Source of the DNA: JBKQHQ01 sp052148715
GTDB taxonomy: Bacteria; Pseudomonadota; Alphaproteobacteria; Rhizobiales; Xanthobacteraceae
Direction: 5' to 3'
Length of the DNA: 64,000 nt
NCBI GenBank assembly: GCA_052148715.1
Contig: JBKQHQ010000072.1
Location: 1 to 64,000, forward strand
Part shown: positions 34,375-43,322 of the stretch, piece after piece
Numbering within the stretch: position 1 is the stretch's first letter
How the letters are laid out: the number at the start of each line of letters is the position of its first letter
Notes under the pieces: generated by a model
The model's database searches: none
What the model was told of the DNA's origin: nothing
Seen by the model: only the letters and a program-made list of their open reading frames with translations
Made by a program: the position numbers and the translations under genes

Positions 34375-35882
34375 CAGTCTGCTCCATCGAGCACCGGCAG
34401 TGTGAAATAGAACGTCGTTCCCGTGCCCACGCGGGAATCAAACCAGATGCGGCCGCCGTGGCGCTCGACGATCCGCTTGGCAATCGCCAGGCCGATCCCG
34501 CTGCCCTCGTACTTGCCCCGTTCGTTCAGGCGCTGGAACATCTGGAAGACCCGCTCCAAGTACTCCTTTTCGATGCCGATGCCGTTGTCCTCAACTGAGA
34601 AGAGCCATTCCCCGCCCTCGCGCTTGGCGGCGACGCTGACGCGCGGCGTCCGCTCGGAGCGGAACTTGAGGGCATTGCCGACCAGATTCTGAAAAAGCTG
34701 CGCCAGCTGCACCTCGTCCGCATTGATGGTGGGCAAGGCGCCGTGCCGCACGTCGGCGCCGGCCTCCTCGATCGCTTGCCGCAGTCCGCGCAGTACCTGA
34801 TCGAGGATTGCACCGGAAGGCGTCGGGCGCAGCGGCTTGCCTTGCGTGCCGACGCGCGAGTAGGCGAGCAGGTCATTGACCAGCTGCTGCATGCGCTTGG
34901 CGCCTTCGACCGCATAGTGGATGTATTTATCGGCGCGCGCATCGAGCTGCCCGCGGTAGCGCTCGCCGAGCAGCTCCGCATAACTCATCACCATCCGCAG
35001 CGGCTCCTGCAGATCGTGCGCGGCCACATAGGCGAACTGCTCCAGCTCGGCGTTCGAGCGCTGCAGCTCGCGCGTTTGCGTCGCCAAGACCTCCTCAACC
35101 CGCTTTCTTTCGCTGATGTCGACGATCACCGCGAGCACGATCAGCCCATCGGGCGACTGGATCGGATTCAGCCCGACCTCCACGGGAAATTCGGTCCCGT
35201 CGCCGCGCAACCCGAACAGGTCGCGGCCGGCGCCCATGCGACGGGCACCGGGAGTGGCACTAAACTGTTCGCGATGCTGCGGATGCTGGCCGCGGAAGCG
35301 AAGTGGCACGAGCATATCGACGGACTGGCCGACCAATTGCTCCCGCCGATAGCCGAACATCTTTTCCGTCTCGGCATTGACCAGGAGAATGGTGCCGCTG
35401 TTGTCGATCATCACCACGCCGGTCGGAGACGCTTCGACCGCCAGTCGAAACTTCTCCTCGGCCAATTTGCGCTCGCTGATATCGCGCGCGACTTTGGTCG
35501 CGCCGACGATGACGCCCGCCCGGCTCTTGACCGGCGAAATGCTGATCGAGACGTCGATCAGCTTCCCATCCTTGCGAACGCGAACGCTTTCATAAGGGTC
35601 GATGCGTTCATCGCCACTTATTCTGGCAAGAATGGCCCCCTCTTGCTCCCGGTGATCGGGCGGGATGATGATGGCGATGCTCTTTCCCATCACCTCGTTG
35701 GCGCCGTACCCGAAGAGGCGCTCCGCAGCAGGATTCCAGCTGGTGATGATCCCTTCGAGGGTTTTCGTGATGATCGCATCCGGGGAGAATTCGACCGCGG
35801 CACTGAGCAATCGTTCGCGTTCCGCGTCCCCCGCCGGCTCGGGCGCGGCGGTACCGAATGCGCTTTGCGTTGACGACGCCAT
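34374..35882 (-). CDS. PAS-PAS sensor histidine kinase, phytochrome-like
   Basis: The 502-residue kinase has two PAS domains (about residues 25-140 and 145-260), a HisKA domain with His289 in YVAAHDLQEPLRMVMSYAE, and a HATPase_c domain (LVGNALKFRSE, DNGIGIEKEY, GSGIGLAIAKRIVERHGG). The AAHDLQEPLR form is typical of kinases that pair with Rcp1-like regulators. It lacks transmembrane segments. The start at 35882 follows GGTGGTGGTC; it is the first gene of the three-gene leftward operon. The signal sensed is unknown; PAS domains could bind heme, flavin or a small ligand. Confidence 0.93.
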   Translation of the reverse strand: MASSTQSAFGTAAPEPAGDAERERLLSAAVEFSPDAIITKTLEGIITSWNPAAERLFGYGANEVMGKSIAIIIPPDHREQEGAILARISGDERIDPYESVRVRKDGKLIDVSISISPVKSRAGVIVGATKVARDISERKLAEEKFRLAVEASPTGVVMIDNSGTILLVNAETEKMFGYRREQLVGQSVDMLVPLRFRGQHPQHREQFSATPGARRMGAGRDLFGLRGDGTEFPVEVGLNPIQSPDGLIVLAVIVDISERKRVEEVLATQTRELQRSNAELEQFAYVAAHDLQEPLRMVMSYAELLGERYRGQLDARADKYIHYAVEGAKRMQQLVNDLLAYSRVGTQGKPLRPTPSGAILDQVLRGLRQAIEEAGADVRHGALPTINADEVQLAQLFQNLVGNALKFRSERTPRVSVAAKREGGEWLFSVEDNGIGIEKEYLERVFQMFQRLNERGKYEGSGIGLAIAKRIVERHGGRIWFDSRVGTGTTFYFTLPVLDGAD

Positions 35883-36024
35883 GACCACCACCACATGCAA
35901 GCATAGACAAGGACCCAACGCGCGCTATTACCATGATCGATATGATTGTACAGAGGGAAATACGATAATCATGCGCGCTTCAACTGTGAACTCGGTGACG
36001 GCAATTTCGAGCTAGGATGCGCGC

Positions 36025-37296
36025 ATGACGGAATCGCCGAACAGTGACGATGGCTTCCCCTGGACTGCGGCGCTCATGCGGGTGTCGCTGGATCGCCGAG
36101 CCTGCCTGCTGGCCGGCGTCGGCGCCTTGGCAATAGGCCCAACGGCGCCAGCCAAGGGGGCTGGTCAGCCGTTTTCCCAATGGGTGGCAGCCTTTCGGGC
36201 GCGGGCTTTGGCGCGCGGCGTTTCGGATGCGACCTACACGCGCGCCATGGCAAACGTGAAGCCGGACACCACCGTATACGCGCTCGACCGCGAGCAGCCT
36301 GAATTCACCGAACAGGTCTGGCAGTACCTCAATCGCCGGGTCTCGGATTGGCGCATCGTCACGGGCAAGGAACGCGCGCGCGAATATGCGGCGCTCCTGG
36401 CGCGCGTCGAAAGCGATTATGGCGTCGATTCCTACACGATGCTCGCACTGTGGGGCATGGAATCCGCCTTCGGCGACACGGTGACAAATCCTAAATACAT
36501 GCGTCCGGTGATCCCGGCGCTCGCCGCGCTTGCCTGGGGAGAGCCGCGTCGGCGCGCCTATTGGGAGCAGGAACTGCTGAATGCGCTCGTGATCATCGAG
36601 CGCGGTTGGAGCGACCCGGCCGAGATGATCGGTTCCTGGGCCGGCGCCATGGGCCACACCCAATGGATGCCCGAGGTCTGGCTGCACATGGGGGTCGATT
36701 ACAATCATGACGGCCATATCTCGCCGTTCGGAACGCCCGACGATGCGCTCGCGGGCACGGCCCGCTATTTGCGCGATCGAGGCGGCTACCGGCGCGGCGA
36801 AGCATGGGGCCACGAAGTCCGCGTACCGCAAGGGGTACGCGGCGGCGGTGCGAGCCACACCTATGCGCAGTGGCAGAAGCTCGGGGTCGCATCCGCGGAC
36901 GGACAGCCGTTCCCGCGCCCGACAGACCAGGCGCAGCTGTGGCGCCCCGTCCCCGGCGGACCGATCTTCCTCATCGGCAAGAACTTCTCCGCCATCCGCT
37001 CCTACAATCCGTCGTCCAACTACACGCTAGCGATCGCGCATCTCGGAGACCGCATCCGCGGTGGCGGGCCGTTCGTCCAGCAATTCCCGGGCGGCGAGCG
37101 CGTGTTGACGCTCGCCGAGGTGCAGGAACTTCAACAGCGGTTGACCGCGCTCGGCTTCGATACCGGCGGCGCCGACGGACGGGTCGGGCGCACGACGGTG
37201 CTCGCGGTGCAAGCTTTTCAGCGCAAGGTCGGCTTGCAGCCGGCCGACGGCTACGCGGGACTGAAGGTGCTGGCGCGGTTGCGTCAAGGCGCGTGA
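36025..37296 (+). CDS. Lytic murein transglycosylase (MltB-like) with peptidoglycan-binding domain
   Basis: The 423-residue protein has an N-terminal hydrophobic segment (ACLLAGVGALAIGPTAPA) that is a signal peptide with a twin-Arg-like DRRAC before it, an SLT_2-type lytic transglycosylase domain (about residues 45-345; catalytic Glu146 in WGMESAFG; GSWAGAMGHTQWMP) and a C-terminal PG_binding_1 domain (about 358-420; LQQRLTALGFDTGGADG). It cleaves glycan strands of murein to 1,6-anhydro products. AGGATG lies before the ATG. It stands alone, divergent from the kinase operon. Confidence 0.94.
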   Translation: MTESPNSDDGFPWTAALMRVSLDRRACLLAGVGALAIGPTAPAKGAGQPFSQWVAAFRARALARGVSDATYTRAMANVKPDTTVYALDREQPEFTEQVWQYLNRRVSDWRIVTGKERAREYAALLARVESDYGVDSYTMLALWGMESAFGDTVTNPKYMRPVIPALAALAWGEPRRRAYWEQELLNALVIIERGWSDPAEMIGSWAGAMGHTQWMPEVWLHMGVDYNHDGHISPFGTPDDALAGTARYLRDRGGYRRGEAWGHEVRVPQGVRGGGASHTYAQWQKLGVASADGQPFPRPTDQAQLWRPVPGGPIFLIGKNFSAIRSYNPSSNYTLAIAHLGDRIRGGGPFVQQFPGGERVLTLAEVQELQQRLTALGFDTGGADGRVGRTTVLAVQAFQRKVGLQPADGYAGLKVLARLRQGA

Positions 37297-37348
37297 TCCG
37301 GTTCTATCGTCGCTTTCCCGAGCCGTCCGTCTCAATCAGGAAGAACAG

Positions 37349-39184
37349 ATGACTGATCCGCAACGCCAGCCCGCCCGCGCCCCAAAATCGCACCCGACGG
37401 GCGCGCGATCAGCCGGACAGCCCGCGATCGAACGCCCGGTGCCGTCGGGTGCGAATGCCCCAGGCTTTGGCAGCGACGTCGTCGCCGACACGCTGCGCGC
37501 CCTCGACATCCCCTATATCGCGCTCAATCCGGGCGCGAGCTATCGCGGCCTGCATGACAGCATCGTCAACTATCTCGGCAATGTCGGGCCGCAGATGCTG
37601 CTCTGTCTTCACGAAGAGGCTGCCGTCGCGATCGCGCACGGCTACGCCAAGGTAACCGGCCGCGCCATGGCGGCGGCCGTGCATTCCAATGTCGGGCTCT
37701 TCCACGCCACCATGGCCTTCTTCAACGCCTGGTGCGACCGAATGCCCGTCATCGTGCTCGGCGCAACCGGCCCGGTCGATGCCGCGAAGCGGCGGCCATG
37801 GATCGACTGGATTCACACGGCGCGCGACCAGGGCGCGATCGTGCGCAACTACACCAAATGGGACGACCAACCGGCCTCTCCGGGCGCCGCGCGCGAAGCG
37901 CTGCTGCGGGCTTCATGGATTGCCAACACGGCACCGATGGGCCCGGTCTATATCAATCTCGATGCCGAGATGCAGGAAGCAAAGCTGACGGAGCCGTTGC
38001 CGCCGCTCGACCCCAGCCGTTATATGGCGCCGGCGCCGGTCACGGCCCCGGCCTACTTGATGGGGCAAGCCGCAAAGCTCTTGGTTGCGGCCAGGCATCC
38101 GGTGATCCTTGCCGGCCGCGGCTCGCGCAGCGAGGAGGCCTGGGAGGCGAGGATCGGGCTTGCCGAACGGCTGAATGCGCCGGTATGCACGTCGCTCAAG
38201 ACTGGCGCGGCTTTCCCGACCGACCATCCGCTGCATGCGGGCGCGCCCGGCAATCTCACCCTCACCGAGGAGGCAGCCGACGCCGTCCGCGCCGCCGACG
38301 TCATCGTCAGTCTCGACTGGGTCGATCTCGCGGGCACGATCACGCCGATCTGCGGACTCAGCCCCGCCGCCAAGGTTATTCAGATCTCGCTCGACCATCA
38401 GATTCACAATGGCTGGAGCATGGATTATCAGGGACTACCGGCCGTCGACGTCATGCTCGCGGCGGAGCCCGATGTCGTGGTTCCGGAGCTTCTCGCGGCG
38501 CTTGGCTCGGCTGCCCGGCCGCGCGAGGTTGTCCCCGTCGAGAAACCAGTCCAAGGGGGCCCGCCGAAGGCGCCGCTCAGTGTCGAGCATCTCGCCCGGG
38601 CGCTGCGCCAGACGGTCGGCGGGCGTCCGGTATCGCTCACCCACTTGCCGTTGTCGTGGTAGGGAGAGTGGTGGACGTTCCGCAATCCGCTCGATTATCT
38701 CGGCTCCGACGGCGGCGGCGGAGTCGGTGGCGGCCCGGGACACTCAGTCGGCGCGGCGCTCGCATTGCGGGACCAACACTCCGACCGACTCCCCATCGGC
38801 ATCTGCGGCGACGGCGATTTCCTCATGGGCGTCACCGCGCTGTGGACGGCGGTGCACTACCGCATCCCTTTGCTGATCATCGTCGCCAACAATCGCTCGT
38901 TCTACAATGACGAGCTGCATCAGGAGCGCATCGCCCGCATGCGCAACCGTCCGGTCGAGAACAAATGGATCGGGCAGCGCATGTCCGACCCCGATGTCGA
39001 CTTGGCCGCCATGGCGCGCGCCCAGGGGGCTGAAGGTTTTGGTCCGGTGACGGATGCGGCCGAGCTCGAAGCCGTCTTTGCCGAGGCCGTCGCCGCCGTC
39101 GATGCAGGCCAGGTTGCCGTCGTCGATGTCCGCGTCGAACCCGGCTACGGCAAGATGCCGACGAAGGCAGACGACCGGCGATAA
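37349..39184 (+). pseudogene. Thiamine-diphosphate enzyme (acetolactate synthase/benzoylformate decarboxylase-like) split by an amber codon
   Basis: The gene encodes about 610 residues of a ThDP enzyme: the Pyr domain (LNPGASYRGLHDSIV, catalytic Glu in LCLHEEAAVAIAHGY), the central Rossmann domain (PVILAGRGSRSEEAWEAR) and the PP domain (ICGDGDFLMGVTALW, NNRSFYNDELH with the GDG...NN ThDP/Mg site). A TAG at 38660-38662 interrupts the frame exactly between central and PP domains (...HLPLSW-stop-GEWWTFRNPLDY...). The frame is identical on both sides, so this is a nonsense change, not a shift. Without readthrough no active enzyme can form, because the PP domain is lost. AGGAAG precedes the ATG at 37349. 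Confidence 0.88.
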
Positions 39185-39242
39185 CGGGGACGCCGTCCAT
39201 CCGGTGCGGTCGATCCGCTGCGGATGACATCCTCTCAGTCGC

Positions 39243-39359
39243 CATCGTCCGCGGCGGCGGACGACCCAGTACTCCGTGGGCAAGAAACTAAAAATTAAAG
39301 GACCGTGCCATTTTTTCGGAGTCTGGTGGTTACTGGGCCATCCGCCGTCGCGGACGATG
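39243..39359. repeat. Foldback (MITE-like) element with 29-bp imperfect terminal inverted repeats
   Basis: The left arm 39243-39276 and the reverse complement of the right arm 39317-39359 align over 29 bases with 3 mismatches (both start CATCGTCCGCG), then share CTCCG after a 9-base insertion in the right arm. The loop of about 40 bases is AT-rich (ACTAAAAATTAAAGG). It lies between the convergent ends of the broken ThDP-enzyme gene and the Pht5-like gene. It could act as a bidirectional terminator, or be a small nonautonomous mobile element. Confidence 0.75.
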
Positions 39360-39413
39360 ACGTCTGGGGGAAATCGTCCTCCATCTCCGTCCGCCGTCGC
39401 CTGTTCTCCGTCG

Positions 39414-40403
39414 TCAGATCTTCGCTGTTTCGAGGGTGGCCGGGTGAAAAAGCTCCTCGACGCTCAGGCGCCGCGAAGACAGACCCTGGCCGTGGTGGTG
39501 GCGCAGGAAGGTCTCGAGCACCTTGCGGTTTGGATCGACCCCGTAGGACCAAAAGTCGTGTCCCATCAACTCGCGCGCCGCCTTCAGCTGCTCTTCGACG
39601 AAGGGCAGCGTCACCTTGGTCGCCGACGTGTCGCTCAACTTGTCGAGCGCCACCGCCTTGGCTTGCTCGAACGCCTTGAGCAGCGCGGCCGGCAGCCAAG
39701 GATGCCGCTCCGCTAGCTCCTTGCGCACGCCAAGCAGGTGCATGATCGGAAAGATGCCGGTGCGCCTGAAATAGTCCTTGCCCGCGGCCATCGGGTCTGG
39801 GAAGAGCCAGCCGATGTTTGGATGGCTCAGATGCACCGCGGACGGCGGGCGCGGCGCCATGAAGCCATCGATCTCGCCGGCAGCGAGCAGGGCCGAAATG
39901 GTGGTGTTGGCGGGCGCGTCCTCAAGGCGCACATCCTTGGGCAGCGTGAGGGCGATCTTTTCCGGGCGGCCGGGCTCGTCGATTCCGCCCCTCACCCAGG
40001 TCACGTCCGACGGCCTCACGCCGTGGTCATCCTCCAGAATGGCGCGCGCCCACACGTTGGCAGTCAGCTGGTATTCCGGCAGCCCGACCTTGCGGCCCTT
40101 CAGATCGGCGGGCGCACGAATGCGATCGGTGCGCACATAGATCGAGGTGTGCCGAAATGCCCGTGACAAGAACGCCGGGACGCCCACGTAGGGGCAATCG
40201 CCTCGCGCCGTCTTGACCGTGAAGCTCGACAGCGACAACTCGCAAATATCGAACTCGACATTGCGAAAGGCGCGAAAGAAGATCTCTTCCGGCGCCAAGG
40301 TCATGAACACCGGTGCAACGCCGTCGATCCGGACCGCGCCGTCGATCAGCGGCCGATTGCGGTCGTAATCGCCGATCGCGATGGAGAGGTTGAGCTTGGC
40401 CAT
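39414..40403 (-). CDS. Pht5/4,5-dihydroxyphthalate decarboxylase-like (SBP-fold) protein
   Basis: The 329-residue protein starts MAKLNLSIAIGDYDRNRPL and has FRNVEFDICELSLSSFTV, CPYVGVPAFLSRAFRHTSIY and LKGRKVGLPEYQLTANVWAR. This is the family annotated as 4,5-dihydroxyphthalate decarboxylase or as ABC-type substrate-binding proteins; the fold is a periplasmic-binding-like bilobal fold but no signal peptide is present, so an enzyme role in the cytosol is plausible. An open frame to 40454 adds 17 residues without support. It could act after a phthalate-type Rieske oxygenase such as that at 20-21 kb, though the genes are 18 kb apart. Confidence 0.8.
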   Translation of the reverse strand: MAKLNLSIAIGDYDRNRPLIDGAVRIDGVAPVFMTLAPEEIFFRAFRNVEFDICELSLSSFTVKTARGDCPYVGVPAFLSRAFRHTSIYVRTDRIRAPADLKGRKVGLPEYQLTANVWARAILEDDHGVRPSDVTWVRGGIDEPGRPEKIALTLPKDVRLEDAPANTTISALLAAGEIDGFMAPRPPSAVHLSHPNIGWLFPDPMAAGKDYFRRTGIFPIMHLLGVRKELAERHPWLPAALLKAFEQAKAVALDKLSDTSATKVTLPFVEEQLKAARELMGHDFWSYGVDPNRKVLETFLRHHHGQGLSSRRLSVEELFHPATLETAKI

Positions 40404-40599
40404 GTCGATATTTCTCGGATTGTGCAGAAGAAGAACGTTCGGCGAATACGCCATCCCTTAAGCGAAACGACGCGACGATGCAAAACGGCGACCTCATGCT
40501 CACAAACTTCACAAGCTCGCAGAGCCTGAGCCGCTCGGCGGCCGCCGGCGGCTCCCCGGGCGGTGACTTCGCCACCGTTCGAGCGCGGGATAGATGCCG

Positions 40600-42423
40600 C
40601 TAAAGGCGGCCCATCGCTATCGGCTCCACAGCCGCAATATCGAGCAGCCGCAGCTGGACGCGCTCCTCGCCCTGCCAACGGTTGAGCGCGAGGCAGCCGG
40701 CAGCGTGGATCGTGCGGCCCCGATTGGCAACCAGCGCCGTGCCGAGCCGCTGTCCGGCGGCGCGAAAGGCGATCGCATTCAACGTGGCGCCGTCGCCGGA
40801 TTTCAGCCGCACGCGCACGTGCGCCTGGCCGATTTCCTCCGCATAGGTGATCGTATGCGACGGCAAGGCAATGACCGGCTCAGGGTTGCCGGCCCCGAAG
40901 GGACCGGCGCGCGCCAGCATAGCAATCAGATCGCCGTCGGCGCCGGCGGCGGTAACGGCGCCATCGATCAGCAGCGCATCGTCGCGCCGTGCGGCTTCCA
41001 CCGCCGGCGCCAGCGCATCCTCGAGATGAGCGCGGAATTCGGCGAGCGCATCCTTTCTTAATGTCACGCCGGCAGCCATCATGTGGCCGCCGCCTTTCAT
41101 CAGAATGCCGGCATGCACCGCCTGGCGCACGGCGCGACCGAGGTCGACACCGGAGATCGAACGCCCGGAGCCGGTGCCGATCCCGTCCGGAGCGAGCGCA
41201 ATGGCAAAGGCCGGGCGAGCGAACCGTTCCTTGAGCCGCGCTGCGACAAGGCCGACGACGCCGGGATGCCATCCCTCCGCCGCGGTGACGACGACCGCGC
41301 CCTTCTCCTCCACGCCGAGCGCCGCCGAAGCCTCGGCCTCGGCTTGCACCAGCGTCACCTGCTCGGTCGCTTGACGCTCGCGGTTCAGCCGGTCGAGCTC
41401 ACCCGCCAAGCGGGCCGCTTCGACCGGGTCGTCTTCAAGCAACAGGCGAACGCCGAGATCGGCGCTGCCGATACGCCCGCCGGCATTGATGCGAGGCCCG
41501 AGCAGGAACCCGAGGTGCCAGGGCTCCGGTGGACCTCCGAGCCGGGCTACGTCCATTAGCGCCGTCTGCCCGACATGCTCGCGGCGGCGTAGCGCGATCA
41601 GGCCTTTGGCGACGAAGGCGCGATTGAGCCCCTTGAGCGGCACCACATCGGCGACGGTGCCGAGAGCAACGTAGTGCAGAAAGCCGAGAAGATCCGGCTG
41701 CGGCCGCGCGGACGTCCAAAAGCCGCGCTGACGCAGCTCGCGGTTGATGGCGACGAGCGTCAGAAAGGTCAGCCCAACGGCGGCGAGATGGGTGAGACCG
41801 GAGAGATCGTCGCTCCGGTTCGGATTGACGACCGCCACCGCCCGCGGCAGCTGCTCGTCGGCGAGATGATGATCGATGACCACGACGTCAACGTTAAGCT
41901 CGCTCGCGAATTGCAGCGGCTCCAGGCTGCTGGTGCCGCAATCGACCGTCACGATCAGCTTGGCGCCGCGTTGCGCCAACGAACGCACGGCCTCGACATT
42001 CGGCCCGTAGCCCTCAAACAGCCGATCCGGAATATGGATCAGCGGCGCAAGCCCGCAGTGCTGCAGGAAGCGTGCAAGCAAGGCCGCCGACGTCGCTCCG
42101 TCGACGTCGTAGTCACCGAAGATGGCGACACACTCGCCGCGCGTCACCGCATCGGCAATGCGCGCCGCGGCCTCGCGCATCGCAGTGAGTGTGTAGGGGT
42201 CGGGCAACAGCGCCTTGATGGTCGGATCGAGAAACCGCTCCACCGCGTCGGGTTCGACGCCGCGGCCCGCCAGAATGCGCGCCAAGAGCTCCGGAAGATT
42301 ATGCTGCTGGGTAATTGCGAGTGCCCGCGCCGCCGCGCGCGCGTCGAGCCGGTCGCACCAGGCGCGGTCCAATGCCGAGCGCTCGACGCCGAGAAAGAAG
42401 CGATTGCGGATTTGCACGTTCAT
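40600..42423 (-). CDS. recJ: Single-stranded-DNA-specific exonuclease RecJ
   Basis: The 607-residue 5'-3' ssDNA exonuclease works in recombination and mismatch repair. DHH motifs are clear: VAIFGDYDVDGATSAALLA (motif I), LIVTVDCGTSS (II) and VVIDHHLADEQLP (III), with the DHHA1 domain motif MKGGGHMMAAG (GGGH) later and a C-terminal OB-fold. Length is normal for alphaproteobacteria (about 600). The start is ATG at 42423. In related genomes recJ directly follows glpX; here three genes lie between. Confidence 0.97.
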   Translation of the reverse strand: MNVQIRNRFFLGVERSALDRAWCDRLDARAAARALAITQQHNLPELLARILAGRGVEPDAVERFLDPTIKALLPDPYTLTAMREAAARIADAVTRGECVAIFGDYDVDGATSAALLARFLQHCGLAPLIHIPDRLFEGYGPNVEAVRSLAQRGAKLIVTVDCGTSSLEPLQFASELNVDVVVIDHHLADEQLPRAVAVVNPNRSDDLSGLTHLAAVGLTFLTLVAINRELRQRGFWTSARPQPDLLGFLHYVALGTVADVVPLKGLNRAFVAKGLIALRRREHVGQTALMDVARLGGPPEPWHLGFLLGPRINAGGRIGSADLGVRLLLEDDPVEAARLAGELDRLNRERQATEQVTLVQAEAEASAALGVEEKGAVVVTAAEGWHPGVVGLVAARLKERFARPAFAIALAPDGIGTGSGRSISGVDLGRAVRQAVHAGILMKGGGHMMAAGVTLRKDALAEFRAHLEDALAPAVEAARRDDALLIDGAVTAAGADGDLIAMLARAGPFGAGNPEPVIALPSHTITYAEEIGQAHVRVRLKSGDGATLNAIAFRAAGQRLGTALVANRGRTIHAAGCLALNRWQGEERVQLRLLDIAAVEPIAMGRL

Positions 42424-42565
42424 TTATTGCTCGCTTCAGAAAGCGGTACATACGTAGCGCGACGGTTCTGAATCCTTCGAATCGAAGCTGAACACTATCA
42501 GGCTATCCAGCCTTCCGCCCCACGCACCAGCACCTTCTGCCTTGGCCCAATGGCCCCGGGAGAAA

Positions 42566-43240
42566 CTAATTTGAAGCGCGATACACGATATCGCAAACAC
42601 GCCGACACTTGGCGAGATCGAATTTGTCGTCGGTGCGGATCGCGCTCTCCATGTCGATCCAGAATGGAATATGCTCGGGATGACTTCGCGCAATGGCGAC
42701 GAGTGCGGCATCGATTGTGTCCGGTCCAAGTCCGCCGGAGTATCCGACAAACGTTTCACGTGCGCTTGGCACCGGCCAGCGGTCAGCAAGACGCCCTTGG
42801 CCGCCTGAACGATCGAAGAGCCAATCGACGGTGGTATTTTCCGGAAAACGCTCGAAGCCGCGACACTGCAGTATGCCCCGTGCGCCGAAGGACCTTGCGA
42901 ACTCCGCCACCACCGCCGGCCTGACGCCGCGTTGGGACGTATTGATCTGGATGCGGACGAAGCGATGAAGCTGCGCTGCAGCGGCAATTGGCGCGCCGGC
43001 CCCTTCAACAACGTCGCGCGCATAGCCGCCGCACAGGTGCGCCGACAAACGCAAGTCGAGCGCCAAGAAAGGCTCGATCTCGCCAATGGCCGGAAACCGG
43101 CCGAAGCCTTGCCGTGTCGGGTGAAATAGAATGCCCCATTCGATCGGATAGTCGCGCGAGAGCGCCAAAACATCAGCCGCAGGCGCCGATGCCTCAAGCC
43201 CGGTGAATGTGATATGCACGGGTCGCACGGTGCGTGCCAT
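42566..43240 (-). CDS. TrpF/HisA-like TIM-barrel protein of uncertain function
   Basis: The 224-residue protein has an alternating alpha/beta pattern: VHITFTGLEAS, YPIEWGILFHPTRQG, LDLRLSAHLCGGYARDVV, HRFVRIQINTS, RGILQCRGFE and FVGYSGGLGPDTIDAALVAIA. The last block, with a glycine-rich phosphate-binding loop, resembles the GG-x-GP end of phosphoribosylanthranilate isomerase. Canonical TrpF residues (an N-terminal KICG) are absent, so another sugar-phosphate function is likely. Divergent from the ChaA-like gene. Confidence 0.55.
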   Translation of the reverse strand: MARTVRPVHITFTGLEASAPAADVLALSRDYPIEWGILFHPTRQGFGRFPAIGEIEPFLALDLRLSAHLCGGYARDVVEGAGAPIAAAAQLHRFVRIQINTSQRGVRPAVVAEFARSFGARGILQCRGFERFPENTTVDWLFDRSGGQGRLADRWPVPSARETFVGYSGGLGPDTIDAALVAIARSHPEHIPFWIDMESAIRTDDKFDLAKCRRVCDIVYRASN

Positions 43241-43322
43241 CGGCGTCGCTCAACTCCATAGTACTACTGAGGCAAGAAGCCGGACACTGGATTGCAGGGT
43301 GAGCAACGAAGGCGGTCGGATT

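Noticed and set aside
34743..35873. 376-codon rightward frame opposite the PAS-PAS kinase
   Set aside because: Antisense to a kinase with complete motifs.
38765..39184. Independent small ThDP protein
   Set aside because: It is in the same frame as the upstream gene and is simply its PP domain after the amber codon, so it is treated as part of one broken gene.
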